Below are positions 43,413-53,400 of a stretch of DNA of 64,000 bases, in pieces. The stretch covers positions 257,674 through 321,673 of the forward strand of contig KE159592.1 of assembly GCA_000403255.2 (NCBI GenBank). The letters are read 5' to 3'. The notes beneath the pieces were generated by a model. It was given only the letters and a program-made list of their open reading frames with translations, made no database searches and was not told the DNA's origin. The position numbers and the translations under genes are program-made. The first letter of the stretch is position 1; each line of letters starts with the position of its first letter. The stretch is from Lachnospiraceae bacterium 3-1 (GTDB lineage: Bacteria; Bacillota; Clostridia; Lachnospirales; Lachnospiraceae).

Positions 43413-44000
43413 TTAGCTGGACTTATATATCCTATCGCTAAACGAATAAATCGTTTGATTTACAATAAACTGTTTATCATATAGCATCATCTCAGTTTTA
43501 TTTCTAAGTTCCTCTACATTCTCCGTTGACATTGCCCTGGCTTTTATCAATTCGTATCTGATATGCCGAAATTGTTCTTCATCAATCCCTGCCGCTTGAA
43601 GTAGATACCCCACCCGCTCTTTCTCATATTCCTGAATGAACTCAATATCTCTTTCATAATATATTTTCATCATTTTTTCTGCCTGCTTTTCATAATTCTT
43701 CTCTTTTAAGTAAGCAAAAGACGGAGGCACAAGAATCTGTACACCACTCGAATATGCAAAATCATATATCCCGATAATACCAAACAAAATGAAAGCCACG
43801 GCGCCTATAAATGTAAAAATCTCATTTATACCAGCTTTCAAACATGCTTCTTTTAAGTCATAAAAAAAATTCCCCTTGAATAAACCCTGATCAACGCATA
43901 TCACTGCTCGAAACGTATAACCCAATAGTACTATCAAAATTATTAAATGTGCTATATCTAACACCCATTCATGCCAACTTCTCTTCCATTTCTCTTTCAT
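43413..44000 (-). pseudogene. Membrane-anchored phosphoribosyltransferase, N-terminal part (gene split by IS110)
   Basis: 195 codons: two hydrophobic segments (about 14-34 and 60-82) followed by a long helical cytosolic region with KEKNYEKQAEKMMKIYYERD and EEQFRHIRYELIKARAMS. The frame ends in Ser-Ser-stop encoded by the right end of the IS; the native reading continues across the CT core into the PRTase fragment at 41613. It starts 27 nt after the ThyX gene. Without the IS the product would be an inner-membrane protein with a cytosolic PRTase head. I do not recognise the N-terminal domain. Confidence 0.75.
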
Positions 44001-44027
44001 AGTATTATATCTACCCCTTACCCTTAT

Positions 44028-45470
44028 TTATTCACCCATAGTATAAAAATCCCTTACCTTTCCCTTCTGTCCACAGGACATCTTCCCTTCTGGACACTCT
44101 CCAGTGACATAACAGGAAGGCCCATAGAGGGAAAACAAGACGGGATGCTTCTTTCGCAAAATCCACAATAATTCTCTTGCATGATCCGCAATCTCCCATT
44201 GCGCTCGTTGGCAGGTCCGCAAACGAAGAAAGGTAAACAACTCGTTTGCGTTCATCGTAGTCAAAACCGGAACCTTCAAGCCGCTCAGCAGCAAATATAT
44301 CATATCCTGGTCTTGCATTCCCATTTCTTTCAGTTGCTCTGCCACCCTTTTTGTTTCGAAAAAAACATTCTCGTATTTTACTTTTAATCCTGCCTTCTCA
44401 ATGGTTTTTGGCACAATATAGGAATCAAAACTGCAGATTTCAATATATTTTGGAACAACGATAGACTGCATGCGATGTCTGGCCAGATGAGTAACTCCCG
44501 CCAGGGAAATCCCCCGGAAGAAAGCCGTAACGTTTACCTGCTCCAACTCCCTTTTCCTTCCGTGAGATAAAACTTCCCTTATCACTTCTTTTTGCAGCCT
44601 GGGTTCCTTGACCTCTATCTCCTGCCAGTGTTCCATTCCTGCTTCTAACATCGCAGCCCTGCATATGATTTCTTCCGGGGTATCCGTAGAGGTATTCCAT
44701 AAATCCACCAGGTTTTCGTTGGCGTCCTTATGCTTGAATTCACTAGGAATGCCAGCCAAAGAATCATCTATCCAAGAAGAACCTTCCTTTTCTTTTGAAA
44801 ACAAACTCTTTATCCTGCCTGATTTTTCCTGTTCCACGCTGCATCCAAACTTTAAAAACGGCATTCTTTCCTCACATTGCTTTCGCAACGATTCTCCAAG
44901 AGCTGCAATCTCCGGGTATTCCTTTCCCCTTCCCCATACCATCTCATTGACGATTTTGAGAAACTCCCTTGCATTCACCGTACAGTAAAAGTTACTGCGG
45001 AAGGAATAAGGCAGGACAAACCTGGCATCCTCCTTAGGTATCCCTTGCTCCAGTAAATTATGATACTCTGCAAACAAAAAATCCATATGTTTCTCATAGA
45101 GCTTTCTCATCTTCCCAGACTTCTCTTTCTCTCCTCCAAACTCTGGCATCACATAACCCATGTTTCCAAAATCCACGTATCTTCTGGACTTTACGGTAAA
45201 GGACGCCAACCGGAATTCGATGATAAACTGCTCCACAAATACCGACACATGTTCAAATGCCAAATTTAAAAAAACATGCTCCAGCACAGAGGTATGCCCG
45301 GAAGACATTATTTTTTGAATCAAAGCGATATTTTCGGTTATGTCTTTTTCACAGGATTTTTCATAGATTTCAATTGCGCTGCCTTTGGTGGTGGAAATCC
45401 TTCCAGCAGCCGCCACAATGCTGTCTGAATTATCATTATAAAACAATATTTTAGCTGAACTTTTTACCAT
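44028..45470 (-). CDS. thyX: Flavin-dependent thymidylate synthase, tandem ThyX-domain form
   Basis: 480 residues, about twice a normal ThyX. The first half has SGHTSVLEHVFLNLAFEHVS and the signature FRLASFTVKSRRY (pattern RxxSxxxxSxRY). The second half has a weaker copy, THLARHRMQSIVVPKY, then NANELFTFLRLRTCQRAQWEI and YGPSCY, typical of a ThyX C-terminus. Each half thus supplies part of the FAD/dUMP site of the normal homotetramer. It makes dTMP using methylene-THF and NADPH. GAGGAG precedes the ATG, and it overlaps the folate enzyme gene by 20 nt. Confidence 0.88.
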   Translation of the reverse strand: MVKSSAKILFYNDNSDSIVAAAGRISTTKGSAIEIYEKSCEKDITENIALIQKIMSSGHTSVLEHVFLNLAFEHVSVFVEQFIIEFRLASFTVKSRRYVDFGNMGYVMPEFGGEKEKSGKMRKLYEKHMDFLFAEYHNLLEQGIPKEDARFVLPYSFRSNFYCTVNAREFLKIVNEMVWGRGKEYPEIAALGESLRKQCEERMPFLKFGCSVEQEKSGRIKSLFSKEKEGSSWIDDSLAGIPSEFKHKDANENLVDLWNTSTDTPEEIICRAAMLEAGMEHWQEIEVKEPRLQKEVIREVLSHGRKRELEQVNVTAFFRGISLAGVTHLARHRMQSIVVPKYIEICSFDSYIVPKTIEKAGLKVKYENVFFETKRVAEQLKEMGMQDQDMIYLLLSGLKVPVLTTMNANELFTFLRLRTCQRAQWEIADHARELLWILRKKHPVLFSLYGPSCYVTGECPEGKMSCGQKGKVRDFYTMGE

Positions 45471-46023
45471 TTGTTTTCTCCTCTATCGTTTTTTCTGTGA
45501 CTACTCCATCCATGGAAATATCATGTACTTCCGTTTGCAGTTCTTCCACAATCTGGACGGCATACGCTACTCCTATTTTCAAAAATTGGGGATGTCTGGC
45601 AAAATAACGGTCATAAAATCCTCCGCCATATCCAATCCGATTTCCTCTGAAATCAAAGCCAAGGCCAGGCACAAGCGCCAGTGTATTCTGTTCTGACAAC
45701 AGCTTTCCTCCCACAGGCTCCATAATATGAAAGCTTCCCTCCTGGAAATCTTTCAGAGAGGTAATCTCATAAAATTCCATCTCCTTCCCCTCCACTCTGG
45801 GAAATGCCACCTTTTTTCCCAGCGCCAGAGCTTCCTTTGCCAAAGGAAGAAGATTTACTTCTTTCCCCAATGGATAGTAAAAGCAAACGGCCTCTACTTG
45901 TAAAAACCTGGATTGCTGGCTTATTTTACGGCAGATCTCTTCCGATCGCCTTTGCACCTGTTCACAAGTAAGGTTCTCCCTTTTTGCTTTGAGCCTATCT
46001 CTAATTTGCTTCTTTGTTTCCAT
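45451..46023 (-). CDS. 5-formyltetrahydrofolate cyclo-ligase
   Basis: 190 residues from the ATG at 46023. Family motifs: KKQIRDRLKAKREN at the N-terminus, VCFYYPLGKEVN, and the nucleotide-binding LVPGLGFDFRGNRIGYGGGFYDRYF (about residues 122-146). It converts 5-formyl-THF to methenyl-THF using ATP. It overlaps DUF896 by 23 nt at its start and thyX by 20 nt at its end, so it is translationally coupled to ThyX, which consumes methylene-THF. Confidence 0.93.
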   Translation of the reverse strand: METKKQIRDRLKAKRENLTCEQVQRRSEEICRKISQQSRFLQVEAVCFYYPLGKEVNLLPLAKEALALGKKVAFPRVEGKEMEFYEITSLKDFQEGSFHIMEPVGGKLLSEQNTLALVPGLGFDFRGNRIGYGGGFYDRYFARHPQFLKIGVAYAVQIVEELQTEVHDISMDGVVTEKTIEEKTNGKKFS

Positions 46024-46222
46024 ATTTTTCACCCAGATTTTCCGTGGTTCCATCTGGATTTACCACATCAATGCTATCCAGCTGAGCCCGCAGGTTTCTC
46101 CTGATATTGGCAATATACTCTTTTCGCAAAAGCTCTTGTTCTTTCTTCTCTGCTTCTGTCAATCCCTCTGCCTTTGATTTCCTTGCAAGCACATTAATCC
46201 TGTCTATTTTACTCTGTTCCAT
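46001..46222 (-). CDS. DUF896 (YnzC-like) small helical protein
   Basis: 73 residues from the ATG at 46222, which has GGAGG at 5 nt; ATGs at 46225 and 46234 are worse placed. KIDRINVLARKSKAEGLTEAEKKEQELLRKEYI, spread over about residues 4-36, is the two-helix hairpin of the family. In Bacillus, YnzC-type proteins are small LexA- or sporulation-linked proteins of unclear function. It lies between proB and the folate gene, overlapping the latter. Confidence 0.88.
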   Translation of the reverse strand: MEQSKIDRINVLARKSKAEGLTEAEKKEQELLRKEYIANIRRNLRAQLDSIDVVNPDGTTENLGEKYGNKEAN

Positions 46223-46240
46223 CATTTCCTCCATATCAAA

Positions 46241-47101
46241 CTATTCCAAACTCTTCTCAATAAAATTTGCAATATAAAAATCCTCATTCCGATGTTCTTT
46301 AAACAACGTCCCTTTAAATTCTCCTTCAAAAATCTGATGAAGAATTCCCACATCTTCTCCATTGGCAATTATCATATCTGCCCCGGAACATGTGGCAATT
46401 TTGGCCGCCGTCAGCTTTGTCTCCATTCCTCCAGTGCCTACATCGCTTCCTGTAGTTCCTTTTGCCATGGAAAGAATTCCTTCATCCAATTGTTCTACCA
46501 CCCGAATTAATTCTGCATCAGGATTTTGATGTGGATCATCCGTAAACAATCCATCAATATCGGATAAAAGAATCAGTAAATCCGCTCCTACCAAAGAAGC
46601 TACCAGCGCAGAAAGGGTATCATTATCTCCAAACTGCATTTCATAAGTAGAAATCGTATCATTTTCATTGACTACCGGAATAACGCCGAGACGAAACAAC
46701 TCTTCAAAGGTATTCTGCGCATTTTTCCGAGAAACATTATCCTGCATGGTCCCCTTTGTCATAAGAATCTGCCCTACAGTCTGATGATATTCAGAAAATA
46801 ATTTCTGATATGTCATCATCAGCCTTGCCTGTCCTACTGCTGCACATGCCTGCTTGGTAGAAATGTGATCTGGCCGCTCTGTTAAGCCAATGACTTTACG
46901 CCCCACTGCTATGGCTCCAGAACTCACCAGGCACACATCAATTCCGCGGTTTCGAATGTCACAAAGCTCCCGCACCAAACGTTCCACTTTTCCAAGATTC
47001 AGTCTCCCTGTGGTTGTATGGTGCAAGGATGCCGAACCGATTTTCACCACCACTCTTTTTTTCTTTCCAAAACATTCTTTTGCTTCCATAATTCTCTCCA
47101 T
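46241..47101 (-). CDS. proB: Glutamate 5-kinase, short form without PUA domain
   Basis: 286 residues from the ATG at 47101 (AGGAG 4 nt upstream; an ATG at 47089 behind GGAGAG is an alternative). Amino-acid kinase fold: VVVKIGSASLHH, CLVSSGAIAVGRKVIG, PVVNENDTISTYEMQFGDNDTLSALVA, LLSDIDGLFTDDP and GTGGMETKLTAAKIA. It makes glutamyl-5-phosphate, the first step to proline. The C-terminal PUA domain of the E. coli enzyme is absent, as in many Clostridia. No proA follows here. Confidence 0.94.
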   Translation of the reverse strand: MERIMEAKECFGKKKRVVVKIGSASLHHTTTGRLNLGKVERLVRELCDIRNRGIDVCLVSSGAIAVGRKVIGLTERPDHISTKQACAAVGQARLMMTYQKLFSEYHQTVGQILMTKGTMQDNVSRKNAQNTFEELFRLGVIPVVNENDTISTYEMQFGDNDTLSALVASLVGADLLILLSDIDGLFTDDPHQNPDAELIRVVEQLDEGILSMAKGTTGSDVGTGGMETKLTAAKIATCSGADMIIANGEDVGILHQIFEGEFKGTLFKEHRNEDFYIANFIEKSLE

Positions 47102-47114
47102 TCATCTCCTGCCT

Positions 47115-48455
47115 TTATGGCTGCTTCCATTCATCCATTGTTTTTGCATTTGGGTAAATCTGATCCATCCGTTCATCTGGAAACTCTGTATCCAGCCAGA
47201 CCTCTATCTCATTTTTTGCCGGAATTCCCTGTGCCCGTTCTCCATAACGTGCCAAAGCTACCGTAGAAATGCTAATATCCCATGCCATAAACAGCAGGAA
47301 TACCCACGTAAATATTTCTCCTGATTTTTTCGGTATTTTCTCTATCCAGCCGGACATCACAGGGTACAACCGCTTCATCCATACCCAGGCTGCAATTCCC
47401 CAGAAAAAACAGTATAAAAGATTAATCCGTCCACCCAGATTAAAGGGAATCTCACTGTAATCCCAAAACACCGTTCCAAATGCTAATTCCGTAAATACGC
47501 TGCAAATATATTCATAGGCTCCACCTAACAGAGTTCCTGCCAGAAATATGTGGCTATCCTCCTGATTCCGATAACGATAAAGTACAATCGTAGCGCCAGC
47601 AACACCAATTCCCCATACCAGGCTGAAGGTTCCATAGACCAAACTGCTTCTGCTCATCCACCAGCCTACGGTAAATCGGCAAAAGACCATTTCCACCAAA
47701 GCCCCTAAAAAAGATCCCAGAACAAAAATCCAAACAATTTTATGGAAACTGCATCCATAGGCGAATACTGTTTTCTGACATATTAATTCTTGTTTTTCTT
47801 CCTGTGTTTCCACTTTTTTCTTTTCTAAGCTAGGAAACGCCCGGTTCATACGACGCTCTACCAGACCTACAATCACCGCCTGAAAAGAATGAGAAGCCTG
47901 GTTCAGTCCTTCCGCAATCTCACACATCATCTGATTCTGATTTTTGATTTTCAGCAATGCTCCTATAGTCATAAAAGCATCCACTGCCAAAATAAGACAA
48001 AGGACTGTCAAAACAACAATACTGGGCAGATACGGTATCTTTTCTAACAATCCCATTAACACAGGATTCATAAATTTTATCACAAGAATCCCCAGGACAC
48101 CCCATACAAAAGCTGCTGCAAGGCAAATATAACCGCCAGCCTGAAACCGTTTGCCAGAATAATCCCAAAGCCTTACGTGAAATGCCTTTTCCAGCAATAA
48201 TCCCGTCAATAATTCCGTAACAGTTCCCACAATCATGCATCCCAAAAACAGATAGAACCATTCTTCTCTCAAAGAATCCATAAAAATCAGCATGAATACA
48301 GTGGAAATTCCATACACCGGACACAGCATCCCATTTAACAATCCTCTGTTTACAAATTCCCTTCGGCCAACTGCCGCATAAACCACCTCCAGGCACCAGC
48401 CCAGAAAACTATATAGAAAAAACAACCATACCAATTGGAATCCTGTATATATCAT
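47115..48455 (-). CDS. CmpB-like membrane protein, tandem duplication (putative ABC-transporter type IV family)
   Basis: 446 residues with about ten spans in two homologous halves. Half one opens FFLYSFLGWCLEVVYAAVGRREFVNRGLLNG (about residues 11-41) and half two has GSFLGALVEMVFCRFTVGWWMSRSSLVYG; each half later has LWDYSGKRFQAGGYICL or FWDYSEIPFNLGGRINL. This FLGW.E...G.FVNRG...GP.CP signature belongs to the PF06541-type family, common in gut Clostridia and of unproven transport function. It is the first gene of the run ending at the HIT gene, 13 nt before proB. Confidence 0.82.
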   Translation of the reverse strand: MIYTGFQLVWLFFLYSFLGWCLEVVYAAVGRREFVNRGLLNGMLCPVYGISTVFMLIFMDSLREEWFYLFLGCMIVGTVTELLTGLLLEKAFHVRLWDYSGKRFQAGGYICLAAAFVWGVLGILVIKFMNPVLMGLLEKIPYLPSIVVLTVLCLILAVDAFMTIGALLKIKNQNQMMCEIAEGLNQASHSFQAVIVGLVERRMNRAFPSLEKKKVETQEEKQELICQKTVFAYGCSFHKIVWIFVLGSFLGALVEMVFCRFTVGWWMSRSSLVYGTFSLVWGIGVAGATIVLYRYRNQEDSHIFLAGTLLGGAYEYICSVFTELAFGTVFWDYSEIPFNLGGRINLLYCFFWGIAAWVWMKRLYPVMSGWIEKIPKKSGEIFTWVFLLFMAWDISISTVALARYGERAQGIPAKNEIEVWLDTEFPDERMDQIYPNAKTMDEWKQP

Positions 48456-48500
48456 AAACTTTTCCTCTTCTTGTCTTTTGAATCACTTCTGATTCTTCTG

Positions 48501-49901
48501 TTACGCAGATGCATCCACGATATTCTGGAGCCAAATTCCTTTCTTTACCAGTACATAACCTAAAATACATTTTAATGTCTCAACCAACTGACAGCTTAAG
48601 TACACCAGCACAATGGGAAGCCCTGTAAAATTTGCCAGTACAAAGGCAAGGGGAATATCTACGACCCACACATACACACTGTCAAATAGTACCGTAATCC
48701 AAGTCTTTCCGCCAGAGCGAAGGGTAAAATAGCACCCATGCATAAATGCATATAAGGGCATACACCCAGCAGCAATCATAATAAACTTTGTAGCAAGAGA
48801 CTGTACTTCCCCTGAAGTATTATAAATCAAGGGGAAGAATGGTGAAATCAACGCCAGCAGACTTCCAAACACCAGACAGGTGGAAACGGTAAAAAACAAA
48901 AGCTTCCGGTCTGTATCCTTTGCCTCTTCCATTTTCCCTGCTCCAAGCAGCTGCCCTACAATAATGGAGATGGCGCCTCCTATGGAAAGAAATACCACAT
49001 TAAAGAGATTTGACACTGTACTGGAAATATTAAGCCCTGCCACTACAGACAATCCTCGAATCGAATAACACTGCATCAAAAAGGCTTGTCCCGTTGACCA
49101 TGCAATTTCATTCAGCATAATAGGAATTCCCTTCTGTATAATATTAGCTGTCAAATTCTTTGGTATCTTAAGGCTTCGAAAGGCTCCTTGGATAAAAGGA
49201 TGCTCCTTCTTATGCCTGAAAGTCCAGCATACCAGCACAACACATTCCACCACCCTTGCAATATCCGTTGCAATAGCAGCTCCCACTGCCCCCAGAGCTG
49301 GAAATCCAAATTTACCAAAAATTAATATGAAATTTCCTATTAGGTTTACAAAAACTGCAATAATTCCCGCCTTCATGGGAAGCAATGTTTCTCCTGTCTC
49401 ACGCAAGGTACTTGCATAGGTCTGAGAAATGGCATAGGGTATCATACCTAAAATCATCACTGACAGATATTCCCTTCCATATCCTAATGTTTTTACAATA
49501 TCTCCACTCTGTGCACCTTCATGGAGATACAGCATAATCAACTCATTCCCCGCTGTCAGGAATAATCCAATGGCAATCACTGCCATCAAAATACAGACAA
49601 TGAACTTAAAGCGGAAGGTATTGCGCACACCCTCATGACTTCCTTTTCCATAATACTGAGCAGTAAAAATCCCAGCGCTGGAAACACCGCCAAAAATACA
49701 TATGTTGAATACTGTCATAAACTGATTGACAATGGCAACACCGCTCATCTGTTCAGTCCCTACCTGCCCCACCATAATATTGTCTAAAAGACTCACAAAG
49801 TTGGTAATGCCGTTTTGGATAATAACAGGCACCACAATCATTAGAACCATCTGGTAAAATGCCCGATCTCCTATGTACTTCTTTCTAAAATTTTCTTTCA
49901 T
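48501..49901 (-). CDS. MATE-family multidrug/sodium efflux protein
   Basis: 466 residues from the ATG at 49901 (GGAAGAAG upstream). Twelve spans in two six-span halves, with QNGITNFVSLLDNIMVGQVGTEQMSG near the N-terminus and ISQTYASTLRETGET in the first half, both typical of MATE proteins. It should export cationic drugs or metabolites in exchange for Na+ or H+. It is transcribed alone between a terminator and the CmpB-like gene. The substrate cannot be told from sequence. Confidence 0.9.
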   Translation of the reverse strand: MKENFRKKYIGDRAFYQMVLMIVVPVIIQNGITNFVSLLDNIMVGQVGTEQMSGVAIVNQFMTVFNICIFGGVSSAGIFTAQYYGKGSHEGVRNTFRFKFIVCILMAVIAIGLFLTAGNELIMLYLHEGAQSGDIVKTLGYGREYLSVMILGMIPYAISQTYASTLRETGETLLPMKAGIIAVFVNLIGNFILIFGKFGFPALGAVGAAIATDIARVVECVVLVCWTFRHKKEHPFIQGAFRSLKIPKNLTANIIQKGIPIMLNEIAWSTGQAFLMQCYSIRGLSVVAGLNISSTVSNLFNVVFLSIGGAISIIVGQLLGAGKMEEAKDTDRKLLFFTVSTCLVFGSLLALISPFFPLIYNTSGEVQSLATKFIMIAAGCMPLYAFMHGCYFTLRSGGKTWITVLFDSVYVWVVDIPLAFVLANFTGLPIVLVYLSCQLVETLKCILGYVLVKKGIWLQNIVDASA

Positions 49902-49989
49902 ACCGCTTCTTCCCACATTTCCTTTCTTGACATCTGTCTTAACAGTATGATTGTAAGTCTAACACAAACAGCCGTTTGTGACAACATAA

Positions 49990-50033
49990 TTATGAAAAAA
50001 TGGTATAGCTGCCACTGAGCCATACCATTTTTA
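49990..50033 (-). terminator. Terminator after hypA
   Basis: AAATGGTATGGC pairs with GCTATACCATTT around a short loop and ends in TTTTTTC on the minus strand; T-rich on the other strand too. Confidence 0.85.
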
Positions 50034-50055
50034 GTATCATCAACTTCCTAATCCT

Positions 50056-50400
50056 TCAACAGACCTCTATCTCTTTGATTTCATGCTCATTTCCCTGCAC
50101 CAGATAAGTACAAGCGCTGCTGCAATAGGGACAGATTTTTCCATGTTGTACTGTGCTGTAGGTTTCCCCACAGTCTTCACAAAAGGTAATCGCAGGAATT
50201 GTCTCAATCTCCAGTTCACAGCCTTCCATCAGCACACTTTTGGAACATTTCCAATTCCAGCAGTCCACCAGATACGAAGGAATGATTGTGGAGACCTCTC
50301 CAATCTGAAGAACCACCTTGCCTACCTTGGATACCTGATTTTCAACTGCGATATTCTCTACCGTTTTTACAATATGAAATACGATTCCCAATTCATGCAT
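50056..50400 (-). CDS. hypA: Hydrogenase nickel incorporation protein HypA
   Basis: 114 residues. The N-terminal MHE supplies the nickel ligand (His2, Glu3), and the zinc loop has CEDC and CPYC pairs (about 74-94). It delivers nickel to [NiFe]-hydrogenase with HypB. No hydrogenase or other hyp gene is in the window. It starts 12 nt after the large Fe-S oxidoreductase gene, so it is co-transcribed with that enzyme; perhaps it serves a hydrogenase elsewhere, or a metal-centre role linked to the oxidoreductase. Confidence 0.92.
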   Translation of the reverse strand: MHELGIVFHIVKTVENIAVENQVSKVGKVVLQIGEVSTIIPSYLVDCWNWKCSKSVLMEGCELEIETIPAITFCEDCGETYSTVQHGKICPYCSSACTYLVQGNEHEIKEIEVC

Positions 50401-50412
50401 TCTTATCCCTCA

Positions 50413-53400
50413 CTACTTTTCCGTTTTCTTTCTTGGCCTTGCAGCTCTCTTTGTATTTCCTGCTGCCTTTCTTGTGGAGCCTGCCGGATGCTTTCCTGCC
50501 CCTTTCCCAGATTTTTTTCTTCTAGTCTCCACCGCTTTTTGAATCGTTCCCGCTGCCTTTTTCGCAGCATTTCCTGACTTTTTCACAGTCTCTGCTACTC
50601 TCCTTGTCACAATGGGAGTTTTGGTAAATGCTGTCTTCGCTGCCCTGCCTGCCATATAAGCGCCGATTTCCTTAAATTTATCCTCTGACTTAACCATCTT
50701 CGAGCATTCTGGATGATCACGATGAAGATGAATCGCGTCAAATTCACATTTCGTTGTACAAACACCGCAACCAATACACTTATTTTCATCGACCACCGAA
50801 GCCCCACAGCTTAAACAGCGGCTTGCTTCCAAATGAACCTGTTCTTCCGTCAGAGTCTTATGGGCATCCTGGAAGGAATGCTTATAGTCAATGGATTCCT
50901 CCATACCAGCTTCCTGACGTCCAATGGTATCATACCCATCCACCTTAATATCTTCCTTATCTAATTCATGGAAATCACGACGGTTACGTCCAATGGTCAT
51001 ACTAGTTCCTGGATGTACATAGCGGTGCAAGGACACTGCCGCATTTTTACCAGCCTCAATTGCATCAATGACAAATTTCGGTCCTGTATAAACATCTCCG
51101 CCCACAAAAATATCTGGCTCCGCGGTCTGATATGTAAGAGCATCTGCCGCCGGATAATTCCCATGCCAGAACTCAACTTTCGTTCCGTCTAATAAATTTC
51201 CCCATTCAATGGACTGCCCGATTGCAAAAATCACATGGTCACATTCCACTGTCTTCAAATTATCCTCCTCATACTGGGGATGAAATTTCCCTTCTTCATC
51301 AAATACAGCAATACATTTCTGAAATACAACCCCCTGTATTTTTCCATCACTATTTTTTAGAATTTCTTTTGGTCCCCATCCATTTTCAATCACAATGTTC
51401 TCTTCTAATGTTTCCTGTATCTCCTCCTCTGAAGCTGGCATGGTCTCCCTAGATTCCAGACAAAACATGGTTATCTCTTTTCCGCCAAAACGATAAGCGG
51501 TTCTTGCACAGTCGATGGCCACATTTCCGCCGCCGATAACCACTACCTTTCCTTCCATTTTCTGATCCTGGTTCTCAATGGCGTGATGAAGGAAATTTAC
51601 TGCTATATCAATTCCCTGGGCATCGTTTCCTGGAATTTCTGGAATTTTCCCACCCTGGCATCCAATTGCAAGATAAAATGCCCGATAACCTTCTGCCCGA
51701 AGTTCCTCGATCGTAATATCCTTCCCTACTTCCACTTTGCACTTTATCTCAACACCTAACTGGCGCAGAACATCAATCTCTGCATCTATCACATCTTTTT
51801 CCAGCTTATAAGAAGGAATCCCATAGGTCATCATTCCTCCTGGACATGCATGCTTCTCAAATACTGTAGGCTTATATCCCTTTGTTGCCAGATAATAGGC
51901 ACAAGACAAACCTGCCGGGCCAGCACCGATAATGGCAATTTTCTCTTCCCACTGAGTCAGACGGTTGGAGGCAATTACCACTGGAGGAATATATCTGGTT
52001 TCTTCATGAAGATCCTGCTCTGCAATAAACTTTTTAATATCATCAATGGCTACTGCCTGATCAATGGTTCCACGGGTACATGCAATCTCGCAGCGTCTGT
52101 TACAAACACGGCCGCAGATGGCTGGGAAGGGGTTATCCTGCTTAATCAAGGCAAGGGCTTCCTTGTATTTTCCCTCCTTCGCTTTGCGAATATACCCCTG
52201 TACCGCAATATGCGCTGGACACGCTGCCTTACAAGGCGCCGTTCCCGTTTCATAGCAATTAATCCGGTTATTGTCACGGTACTCTTCATCATATTTCTCT
52301 TTGCCCCATACAAATTTATCAGGAAGCTCATGCTTAGGATAGGAAACCTGGGTGCCGTCTTTTTTGCACAATTTTTGTCCAAGCTTTACCGCTCCGGCTG
52401 GGCAATACTCCACACATTTTCCACAGGCAACGCATTTTTCCTTTTCTACCTTTGCCGTAAATGCACTGCGGCTCATATTAGGAGTATTAAACAACTGAGA
52501 AGTCCGCAATGCATTACAGATATTTACATTACAATTGCAGATACCAAAAATCTTATTTTCTCCATCAATATTGGTAATCTGGTGCACAAATCCATTGTCT
52601 TCCGCCTTACGGAAAATCTCCATGGCCTCTTCATAAGTGATATCATGGCCTTTCCCTGTCTCACGGCAATAATCTGCAAAATCTCCTACGGCGACACACC
52701 AATTCATCTCATCATCGCCACAGCCTTCCCCTAATATCTGGCGGCTAATCCGGCAGGAACACTGACCAACACCGATATGTCCTTCATACTTTTTCAACCA
52801 ATAGGAAATATGCTCCAAGTCAATGGTTCCATTTTCCATAGAAATTGCTTTTTCCACCGGAATTACATGCATACCGATTCCTGCGCCTCCTGGTGGAACC
52901 ATATGGGTAATTCCATCCAATGGAATAAATGTCATACGCTCAAAAAAACTTGCCAGCGCCGGATGCTCCCGCAGCCTTTTATTTCCTTCTGGCCCTTCTT
53001 CCATATTAAAAAGCTCAGCAGAACCTGGAACAAACATAGGCAGGCAGTATCTACGGTCCGAAGGTCCTGGTATCGAACCATAATGGTCATAATTATTCCC
53101 ATAATCATACTCCAGAAGACCAATATAACTCATTTCATCCAATACTCTCTGAAAATGCTCTTTTTCCTCTTCCTTTACATCATTCATCTTCCAGAGCTCT
53201 TCTATTTTATAGTGATGGCGCACCTTCATGGTCAATGCAATATCTGCCATCTCCTCCGTTACAATCTCCGCCAATCCCCAATACTCTGGATCTGCTACTG
53301 TAAGCCCTTTGATTTTGTGTTTGGCTACATCTGTAATCTTCCTTCCAAGTTTTAAGATTTTCTCACTTGGCACCTTGTCCCCCATATGTGGTGGGAGAAC

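Larger units (their letters stand above)
41614..43421 (+). mobile_element. IS110-family insertion sequence, about 1.8 kb, inserted in a PRTase gene
   Basis: Contains one DEDD/Ser-type recombinase gene (41976-43292), a 360-bp left non-coding end and a ~130-bp right end, with no terminal inverted repeats, as usual for IS110. The ends are set by a shared CT dinucleotide (41614-41615 and 43422-43423): excision there restores the reading frame of the host gene. Circularisation would place the right-end TTGACA (43403-43408) exactly 17 bp from the left-end TATAAT (41618-41623), the junction promoter known for this family. Confidence 0.85.

Noticed and set aside
44440-44700. Reverse open frame inside thyX rich in Gly/Arg
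   Set aside because: Overlaps the ThyX catalytic region in another frame and shows no conserved pattern.
51850-52734. Long forward open frame (294 codons) inside the oxidoreductase gene
   Set aside because: Antisense to a well-supported Fe-S/flavin enzyme, with cysteine- and aromatic-rich composition typical of shadow frames.
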